Source of the DNA: Tetracentron sinense
Taxonomy: Eukaryota > Streptophyta > Magnoliopsida > Trochodendrales > Trochodendraceae
DNA: 64,000 nt
NCBI GenBank assembly: GCA_015143295.1
Contig: JABCRI010001355.1
Coordinates: forward strand, 26,129-90,128
Direction: 5' to 3'
In this document: positions 56,092 to 64,000 of the stretch, piece after piece
How the letters are laid out: every line of letters begins with the position of its first letter
Numbering within the stretch: the first letter of the stretch is position 1
The notes under the pieces: generated by a model
What the model saw: the letters and a program-made list of their open reading frames with translations, nothing else
What the model was told of the DNA's origin: nothing
Databases searched by the model: none
Position numbers and translations under genes: made by a program

Positions 56092-59000
56092 GCGCTTTAT
56101 TAGTGAACGAATGTCTCGCTCGAGTGTTGATAGACACAGGATCCACTCACTCTTTTGTCTCCCCAAGTTTTGCAAAGGGCTTTTCGACTGAGGCTACTCC
56201 GTTGGAGCGGGAGTTGACCATTCCAACTCCACTCGGCAAGTCGGTTGATACGGACAAGATATTCAGGGATAGTGTGGTTCAAGTGGGGGAGAATGAATTG
56301 TTAGCCGACCTTATCGTCCTGGGTTTCCAAGATTTAGACTTTGACGTCATTCTTGGTATGGATTGGTTGGCAAACCATCACGGGCATGTTGCGTGTTTTG
56401 AAAAGATGGTGAATTTCAAGCCAGAAGGGGGTAAGCCTTTTCACTTCCGAGGATTAAGAGAGAGGGACATTGCTCGCCTCGCAGCCTTGAGTATAGCACA
56501 CCCAGAAGCACAAAACTCATCGGCTATTCCAGTTGTGAGTGAGTTCTTAGATGTGTTCCCGGAAGAACTTCCCGGATTACCTCCTGATAGAGAGATCGAA
56601 TTCGCTATAGAGCTTGCTCCGGGTACCGCTCCGATTTCAAGGGCACCATATAGAATGGCCCCTATAGAGCTTGAAGAATTAAAGAAGCAGATTGAGGAGT
56701 TACAACAACTTGGTTTCATCCAACCAAGTGTCTCGCCGTGGGGAGCTCCGGTTCTCTTTGTGAAGAAGAAGGACGGGTCTATGAGGATGTGTATAGACTA
56801 CCGCCAGTTGAACAAGGTAACTATCAAGAATCGTTATCCCTTGCCAAGGATAGACGACTTGTTTGACCAACTGAAGGGAGCGAGATTCTTCTCCAAAATT
56901 GATCTTAGATCGGGGTATCACCAATTAAGGATCAAGGCGGAAGATGTTCAAAAGACGGCTTTCAGGACTCGGTATGGGCATTACGAGTTCCTTGTAATGC
57001 CTTTTGGGCTGACGAATGCACCGGCGGTATTCATGGATTTGATGAACCGGGTGTTCCGATCTTACTTGGATCGATGCGTGATTGCATTCATTGATGACAT
57101 TTTGGTGTATTCCCAGACACGGGAAGATCACGCACGAGACCTCCGTCTTGCTCTGGAGATGTTGAGAGAGCATAGGCTATATGCCAAATTGAGTAAGTGC
57201 GAGTTCTGGCTAGAGAAAGTCGCATTTCTTGGACACGTGGTGTCGGCCGAGGGTATTTCTGTAGATCCAGCCAAGGTTGAGGCAGTCATGAGTTGGGAGA
57301 GGCCCAAGAGCGTTACAGAGATACGTAGTTTCCTCGGATTGGCAGGCTACTACCGGAGATTTGTGGAGGGATTCTCCAGTTTGGCTGCACCTCTCACCTA
57401 CTTGACAAGAAAAAGTGTAAAGTTCAGTTGGAGTGACCGATGTGAAGTAAGTTTCCAAGAGTTGAAGAAACGCCTCACCACAGCCCCTGTCCTTACTGTG
57501 CCATCCGGACATGGTGGTTATGAGGTATATAGCGATGCTTCGCATATCGGACTAGGGTGTGTCCTTATGCAGCATAAGAAAGTCATTGCCTACGCATCAA
57601 GACAATTGAAGGAGCATGAAAAGAATTACCCCACTCATGACTTAGAACTCGCCGCAGTTGTGTTTGCATTGAAGATTTGGCGACATTATCTTTATGGGGA
57701 ACAATTTGAGGTATTCACAGATCATAAAAGCCTTAAGTATTTGTTTTCCCAGAAAGAGTTGAACCTGAGGCAAAGAAGATTGGTAGAATTTTTGAAGGAC
57801 TATGAGTGCTCCATTCAATACCACCCGGGCAAGGCAAATGTAGTAGCCGATGCTCTTAGCCGGAAGCCTACCGGACTTTTGGCGCATATGATGCTGAAGG
57901 AGTGGAGATTGCTGGAGGATGCATCCAACCTCGACATCAGTTTTAGTCTCCCTACCTATGGGCCGGTAATGGCTAGCATCACAGTTAGGCCATTTATGTT
58001 GAGCATGATCCAAGAGTTGCAAGAATTGGATGCCGAACTACTTTCTTGCCAAGACAAGTCAGTTAAAAGTGGCAGTAAGGACTTTACGGCGAGGGAAGAT
58101 GAAATTATCACTTTCAAGGGAAGAGTATGTGTCCCAGCCGATGAGAAGCTTAAGCGAGAAATCTTGTACGAGGCTCACCAGTCCAAGTACACCGTTCACC
58201 CCGGGGGTACCAAAATGTATAGGGACTTGAAGAAGCATTTTTGGTGGCGGAACATGAAGCGAGAAATAGCGGAGTATGTGTCTAAATGCTTGGTGTGCCA
58301 ACAAGTCAAAGCCGAACACAGGAGACCGGCTGGACTTTTGCAGTCCCTCCCTATTCCCGAGTGGAAATGGGAACATATCTCTATGGACTTTATCGTGGGG
58401 TTGCCGAAGACGGTTAGGAAGACCGATGCTATATGGGTAGTTGTTGATAGACTCACGAAGTCCGCTCATTTCTTACCGTACCGGACTACATTCAACTCCA
58501 ATCAGTTAGCAGAGCTATACATCAAGGAAATAGTCCGATTACACGGGGTGCCAGTGAGTATTGTGTCGGATAGAGACCCAAGATTCACATCCAGGTTTTG
58601 GAAAAATTTTCAAGGTGCAATGGGCTCCCGGTTAGACTTTAGCACAGCTTTCCACCCACAGACCGACGGGCAAACCGAGAGGGTGAATCAGGTTCTTGAA
58701 GATATGCTCCGAGCATGTATGCTAGACTTCAAGGGAAGTTGGGAAGATCACCTACCTTTGGTGGAATTCGCTTACAACAATAGTTATCAAGAAAGCATAC
58801 AAATGGCGCCTTTCGAGGCTTTGTACGGAAGGAGTTGTAGATCCCCGTTGTATTGGGATGAAGTGGGAGAAAGAAAGATTTTGGGCCCCGAGTTAATTGA
58901 ACAAACCGCGGATAGGGTCAAGCTTATCCGGGAGAGGTTAAAGACTGCACAAGATAGACAGAAAAGCTATGCCGACAACCGAAGGAGGGATCTTGAATTC

Positions 59001-59423
59001 CAAGTCGGTGATTTTGTGTTTGTAAAGATTTCATCGACCAAAGGTGTTATGCGATTCGGGAAGAGAGGCAAGCTTAGCCCGAGATATGTGGGTCCGTTCG
59101 AGATCATTACTCGAGTTGGCGAGGTGGCTTACCGTGTTGCTTTGCCCGCTCACATGGCGGCGGTCCACAACGTGTTTCATATCTCCCAGCTTCGGAAGTA
59201 CATCCCGGATCCTTCTCACGTCATCGAGCTTGATCCGATTGAGATTCGAGAGGATCTCACTTTGGTTGAGAAGCCGGTTCATATTTTGGATCGAAGAGAC
59301 CAAGTACTTCGCAACAAGACTATTCCGCTAGTTCTCGTGCAATGGCAACATCACGCTCGAGAAGAGGCTACATGGGAACATGAGGCCGAAGTCAAGGCAA
59401 AGCACCCCGAGTTGTTTGAATGA
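56092..59423 (+). CDS. pol: Pol of the second Tekay element
   Basis: Open from the acceptor to TGA at 59423, again with no ATG before the protease. Domains as in the first element: LIDTGS protease, reverse transcriptase with catalytic FIDD (Ile for Val, a tolerated variant), RNase H ([11 protein letters not shown]), integrase with HHCC domain and DD35E residues ([21 protein letters not shown]), GPF/Y segment and a C-terminal chromodomain ending HPELFE. No stop or frameshift seen. About 1106 residues counted from 56103. Confidence 0.95.
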
Positions 59424-59519
59424 TTTTATGTATGACTTGTAATTTTGTTTCAAATTGTTATGCTAAGTTGTTTAAATTGTAAAGCACGCATTGTCCAAAT
59501 TTCGAGGACGAAATTTTGT

Positions 59520-59532
59520 AAGGGGGGGAGAA
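59520..59532 (+). other. Polypurine tract of the second Tekay element
   Basis: AAGGGGGGGAGAA directly before the 3' LTR. Confidence 0.9.
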
Positions 59533-61854
59533 TGTAGCACCCCAGACTTTTTCATCTTTAATGAATACCACCTTCGTAGCTAATTGGCCGTTTTTATAGT
59601 CTAATTAATAAATAAGGAAGAAATCGGAAATTCCGAAACGTCAGAAATGTGCGTTTTCGAAAGACGAACCCAACGCAAGTTGAATCGTCGAAATCCGACG
59701 AGCGAGTCAAAAGATATGGTCAAAACAGTCCAGACATACAGAGAACCGATCGCTCGGTCCAGTCAGCGATCGATCGGTCCATAACCGATCGATCGGTAGC
59801 TATCGCGCGGTCAGAAATTTTGTATGGGGAAATTTTCCAGAGAGTGAGTTTTTGACCGGTCGATCGGTCATAAACACCGATCGCTCGGTAGGCAACCGAT
59901 CGATCGGTCATAACCACCGATCGCTCGGTCTTCGCGTTTTTACAGAAATTTCAGTAAGGGCGTTTTTGTCTTTTGGGTGTTAAACCCTTACCCATAAGGG
60001 TTTGCTCGACCCTTTGAGGCCTCACTTACAACATTTGAGAGATTTGGGAGATAAGAGAGAAGAGAAAAGGGTTTCCTAAACCTAGGTTGCTTTTGAAGAA
60101 GAAATCAAAGGGGTGAAGACCCTAGATCGTCCCCAAGCACGTTTTCTTCACGATTTCAACTCAAGCTCGTGTGGAGGTGCATTCTCCAAGCTAGGGCAGC
60201 ACTCACTCACGTTTTGAAAGAGGTTTCTTACCCCAACTCAAGTTCCCTTCAAGCAAAGGCTTCCTCCTTCCAAATAGAGCTTCTATTTCAAGGTTTCTTC
60301 AAGATCAAACCTTGATCTAAGGTTAGTACACCCTACTAACTTACCCTAGCAATAAATCTAGGTTTTCCTTATGAAATGTGATTTATGCTATTATGTTTGC
60401 CTCCCATATGAAATGTATCATCTCCAATGAACCTAAATAAGATAAGAAAAAGGTATGGATGTGTGTGGGTGTTGATGTGGCGATTGGATGCCGAGGTGTA
60501 TGTTGGGTGATGTTTGTGATGGAAATGGTGGATGGGTACTTTACCAATAATGAACATACCTTGATTTTGGATGGAAAGTAGGCACTAAAAAGAAGAAGAT
60601 GAACCATTAAGGAACCTTGCATGTTATGTGTTTGACAAAATGCCTAAACTAGGAATAAATGACATAAATGAAGAAAATGAAAGTAGACCTTATGCATGTG
60701 TTCTTATGAAGGATGAACTATTCAAATGTCACGTAGATTACTCAAATTCCTATATGGTTATACTGTGGATTGAATTGCTATACACTACTCTTCATGTCAC
60801 ATTGTCATCATGATATTACAAGTGTTACACACACCACACATGCATGCATGAAACCGGGTTTTTTCCAAGATTGTATTTGTATATGAAATGAATCAAGAAC
60901 ATGACAAGGAGGTTGGTAGCCCCAGGAAGGGTGCTAGCCTCTGGCTCACAAGTGAAATGAATCAAGAACATGACAAGGAGGTTGGTAGCCCAAGGAAGGG
61001 TGCTAGCCTCTGGCTCACAAGAGAAATGGAACAAGAACATGACAAGGAGGTTGGTAGCCCAAGGAAGGGTGCTAGCCTCTGGCTCACAAGTGAAATGAAT
61101 CAAGAACATGACAAGGAGGTTGGTAGCCCAAGGAAGGATGCTAGCCTCTGGCTCACAAGTATACAAGTCAAGAACAAATCAAGACATGAAATACAAGACA
61201 AGACACGATACACATACATGATTTGACCGAGACACGAAAAGGGTTTCCGAGACATGAGTTTACCGAGGTTTTTGCATTCATACACGCATGTCAAGATATG
61301 GCTATGTATCTTATGCTTTCACTATTGCTTTAAATTAATATCTTGTATTGCTCACTGTTGTTATGCTTTCGCTATTGTTATGGTTAGCTAGTAGTTTGTA
61401 CTCGCTGAGTATTCCATGCTCAGCCGTACTTTTATGTCGGCAGGTACTGTGGATGTCCTCGACCCCGAGCCTTGGGTCGAGGAGGAGTATGTAGAGGAGA
61501 GGGAGCCACCTATCCCATGGCAGTCTCAGGAGGATGGGGACTTGGATGTGTGGCCATACCTCGACTACTGTTGAGAGGAGAGGGTTAGAGAGTTCCTTTT
61601 TGTATTTTGATAGGTGGGCATGTCCACCTTTACTTTGATTGTATTTGGTATATGTTAACTTGGAATACTATTTGGAGTTATAGAAGAAAAGAAAAAGTTG
61701 GCTTATGCTTCCGCACTTATGTTTAGTTTTCGCGCTCTGATTTTCATTGAATTATATTATGTTTAGCCTCTTGCATTACAGGATGGTTTGACAGGTACAC
61801 GTAGTCACCTCTAAAGTATCCCTTAACTCCTAGGGGGTATTTTGGGGCGTGACA
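59533..61854 (+). mobile_element. 3' LTR of the second Tekay element
   Basis: 2322 bp, nearly identical to the 5' LTR. Confidence 0.95.
61416..61574 (+). CDS. Conserved LTR small ORF, 3' LTR copy of the second Tekay element
   Basis: Same frame as at 54596; the only difference seen is one synonymous change (CTT to CTC context at 61562). Confidence 0.45.
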   Translation: MLSRTFMSAGTVDVLDPEPWVEEEYVEEREPPIPWQSQEDGDLDVWPYLDYC

Positions 61855-61868
61855 AAAACCCTCATATC

Positions 61869-62030
61869 AGGGTCGACCCATGGGATCCATTGGTCGACCA
61901 AAAATACAACTTTGGTCGGCCAAAAGGTCCCTTAGGGTCGACCCTAACAAAATCACCTTGTTGTCCCAAAACACCATATATATTTTTGGCACTTCAGGGT
62001 CGACCCTAAACGCCTAGGGTCGACCCTGAG
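61869..62030. repeat. GGGTCGACCC palindrome cluster
   Basis: AGGGTCGACCC(T) occurs at about 61869, 61934, 61995 and 62014, with related GGTCGACC and GGTCGGCC nearby. It lies in the copia-like LTR. Confidence 0.75.
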
Positions 62031-62051
62031 GCTAAAACCGAATTTAAAACT

Positions 62052-62430
62052 TTGTTTTCAGCTCTCAGTCCCTTCACAAAAGTTATAGCTCTCGATACAG
62101 TCGATTTGACATATTATAGAACAAAATCTGAGATACGGTTTGTGAGATATGCTCAAAACAAGCAACCTTGAGTTTTTGAAAAAATTTCAGATTTTAAAAC
62201 AAGTTTTGCACTGTTTATCTCATCACCTAGGGTTTAAAACTTCGTTTTCAGATCTCGGTTCCTTCACAAAAGTTGTAGCTATTTTCGACACAGTCGATTT
62301 GACATATTATAGAGTAAAATATAAGCTACAGTTTGGGAGATATGCGCAAAACAAGCAACCTTGGTTTCTTGAAAAAATTTCAGCATTGTTAACTTGTTTT
62401 GCACTACTTATCTCATCACTTAGAGTCATG
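62052..62430. repeat. 189-bp tandem duplication in the copia-like LTR
   Basis: The copy starting near 62052 (TTGTTTTCAGCTCTCAGTCCC) is repeated near 62241 (TCGTTTTCAGATCTCGGTTCC). Both contain CAGTCGATTTGACATATTAT and AAAACAAGCAACCTTG. The copies differ by about 10-15%. Confidence 0.75.
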
Positions 62431-62705
62431 ATTAGACTAGGACACTTTTACCACCTAAGGCATCATGTTAGGATTATTCTAGATCTAATCCCACCTATGG
62501 TCACATGGTATCTAGGTCAATTACCATCCTATAAAGGAAATGATCATCCGAGTGGATCAAGCGATTCTTCAACGCGCTTCAACTTCACTTGTCGTGGATG
62601 CTTGACGGCAATGACACAAGACCCACTCCTAGACACCTAGACTCACTTGTTTTGACACCAAAATATGTCAATACAAAAACATGGACTTTACAATCTCCCC
62701 CTTTG

Positions 62706-63130
62706 ACAATTCCGTGGCAAAACCAAACTAAAGTACATGACTTGACACAAACTCACCCAAACACATCAAAACGGTGAATTAGGACATTACATGACTTCAA
62801 CACTCTTACATGACATCAATCGACAAATCATCTTAATTTAAGACACTTAAAATCTTACCAAGAAAAATCAATCTGCTGCAACCTTGCACCCGCACATGCT
62901 CGAAAACAAAATACTCAGTGAAGCATGTGTGGAATATAAAAATAAGTAATCACAGGTGAAGCAAAGAATGTACTGAACGAGAGAAATACTACCTCAACAG
63001 TGCCAGATCAAGTCGGGCCATTGACAACCCTAAAAAGAACTTGAACCCTCACAATTTTGAAAGTCAAAACGGAGTTTTTGCTTTATAAATTTCATTATTG
63101 TTGGTATGGACATGTAGAATGGGACGACCT
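62706..63130. other. Probable internal remnant of the copia-like element, no genes recognised
   Basis: Follows the polypurine tract on the minus-strand reading. No reverse transcriptase or integrase fragment was recognised. Confidence 0.3.
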
Positions 63131-63406
63131 AAAGCTTTTAAGACAAGACCCCACACGCTTGCTACTTCTTGTGCAATCCACTTAGGACCGACGGGGTTGG
63201 CGCTGATGACCAGGACCATGCCTCAGGAAGAGGAGGTCTTGAGTTCGAATGCTCCGTTTCCCTTGTTCACCCTCAGGGATTTATCCCTCCTTTCCTGGTG
63301 CGTGTGGATTGGGGGATCTGCATGTGCCCATAGGATTTAGTCGGGTGCTCTAAGAGGTCCGAATACCCTCATCACCCAAAAAAAAAAATTATGGAAAAAG
63401 CTTTTA
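63131..63406 (+). mobile_element. tRNA-derived SINE with poly(A) tail
   Basis: It has an A-box-like TGGCGCTGATG at 63198-63208 and a B-box-like GTTCGAATG at 63243-63251, spaced as in pol III promoters, and an A11 tract at 63378-63388. AAAGCTTTTA occurs at 63131-63140 and 63397-63406 as a possible target-site duplication. The body is about 240 bp. The family was not recognised. Confidence 0.6.
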
Positions 63407-63439
63407 GGAGTCCTAGGGTTCATGAGATGAGGACCTTGC

Positions 63440-63798
63440 CTAAGAGCATTTCCAATGCCTCCCTAAACTGGCTCATTCGCTAGTACTTTAGGGAGCTAGA
63501 AAAACATCCCTCCAAAAGACTCACTACTACCGTTCTCTACTTTGACAAACCCCAAAAGGCTCGTCAAATTTGGCAAGTGTTCTTCCATCGCCATCACATT
63601 GTTCATTATTTCTTTTTCTTTTTTTAAATATTGTTGGAAAAGTGGATCCAGAGAGTATGGGGAGATGAGGAAGAAGTACGGAGAAGATAGGGAGGGAGGT
63701 TGGAGTCCAATCTGAAACAATGGCTCCTTATCTGTCTACCACTCTCCATTTTGATGAAAAAATGGGAAAATTAGGTTCTGTGTTGGAGATGCTCTTAG
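63440..63798. mobile_element. MITE with CTAAGAGCATTTCCAA termini
   Basis: The left end CTAAGAGCATTTCCAATG and the right end GTTGGAGATGCTCTTAG are inverted repeats with one or two changes. GAGCATCTCCAA ends are common in plant MITEs. 359 bp, non-coding. Confidence 0.65.
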
Positions 63799-64000
63799 AA
63801 ATTAGAATAAGATGGTTTAAGGCACAAACTAGTTAAGGTTTTGAAATTACAAAATCCTATATTGCCTTTTAACCTAGAATAGGGTGTTCTGAGGCAAGGT
63901 CTCGATAAACCCTTTAAAAGATATTTGGACAATATGAAATAAGTAAATAAATAAACCATTTATTTTGAGTTTTGACCCCATCGGGGCTTCGCCAAGAAAA
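63799..64000. other. Sequence without recognised features
   Basis: AT-rich; no ORF or repeat was recognised. Confidence 0.4.

Larger units (their letters stand above)
52712..61854 (+). mobile_element. Second Tekay-type chromovirus with truncated gag, TSD AAAAC
   Basis: AAAAC flanks it at 52707-52711 and 61855-61859. LTRs 52712-55034 and 59533-61854 differ by about seven substitutions and one indel by eye, so the insertion is very recent. Total 9143 bp. Pol is intact; the N-terminal part of Gag is missing. Protein similarity to the element at 15081 is high throughout pol. Confidence 0.95.
51987..62692 (-). mobile_element. Copia-like LTR on the minus strand, split by the second Tekay element
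   Basis: The right end at 62692 is followed by a polypurine-tract complement (CTCCCCCTTTG at 62695-62705), as for a 3' LTR read leftwards (TGTAAAGTCCATG...). The left boundary at 51987 (TGATAAAATTTAAG) is tentative. The part at 52020-52120 (TTTACGTGGAAACCC, CCACGGGACCTAGTCCAG) is typical of plant retroelement LTRs. It contains GGGTCGACCC palindromes and a 189-bp tandem duplication. Without the nested element it is about 1.55 kb. Confidence 0.4.

Noticed and set aside
63098..63340. 80-codon ORF
   Set aside because: It coincides with the SINE body and reflects its tRNA-related sequence.

Overview
The window is a piece of a seed-plant (most likely angiosperm) nuclear chromosome. About 85-90% of it is transposable elements inserted into one another. 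Only one ordinary cellular gene can be supported: a small pentatricopeptide-repeat (PPR) gene at 39766-46478 (+), five coding exons, related to the chloroplast-type At4g18975/EMB1417 family. No rRNA, tRNA or CRISPR locus was seen.

Layout. 1-356: foldback repeat. 357-4875 (-): a decayed L1-type LINE, cut on both sides by later insertions. 4876-11284 (+): LTR of a Tat/Ogre-like Ty3 element, bounded by TGTAAGCA...TGCTTACA and followed by a tRNA-Arg-type primer site; two minus-strand solo LTRs are nested in it, each with its own target-site duplication (6626-8057, GTTAA; 8172-10500, CCCTA). 11285-14291: leader, decayed DUF7745-like ORF1 and a possible gag start of that Tat element. 14963-38534 (-): one non-autonomous Ty3 insertion (TSD ATACT) with three LTRs and two internal regions (LTR-INT-LTR-INT-LTR). 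Its leftmost LTR was later split by a nearly intact Tekay-type chromovirus on the plus strand (15081-24940, TSD CATAA). 38769-39147: a small Helitron. 39766-46478: the PPR gene, whose last intron (5.4 kb) holds a decayed Ty1/copia element (41846-44424, TSD AGTTT) and a foldback. 46958-51986: MITEs, two of them with 9-bp TSDs, and two more Helitrons of the same family. 51987-62692: a copia-like LTR on the minus strand, split by a second very young Tekay element (52712-61854, TSD AAAAC). 63131-63798: a SINE and a MITE.

Three observations stand out. First, the LTRs of four divergent Tekay-related families carry, at the same place, an ATG-initiated small ORF (39 codons in three families, 46 in the fourth). 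It shares a core around WVEEEYV, most core differences are synonymous, and a conserved hairpin lies just upstream. Second, in both autonomous Tekay elements gag and pol are separate frames that join exactly if a 134-150 bp AT-rich segment with GT...AG ends is removed, and pol has no ATG before its protease, so Gag-Pol is probably made by splicing and Gag alone from unspliced RNA. Third, the three-LTR/two-INT array is a clean tandem retrotransposon within one target-site duplication. In addition, unrelated LTR families each carry clusters of short GC-rich palindromes or hairpins.

How the parts relate: the Tekay element at 15081-24940 looks complete and could supply proteins. The element at 52712-61854 has lost the N-terminal third of Gag. 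The minus-strand array has only a defective gag and would depend on such a helper. Insertion order from nesting: LINE, then Tat, then solo LTRs; the array before the first Tekay; the copia-like LTR before the second Tekay.
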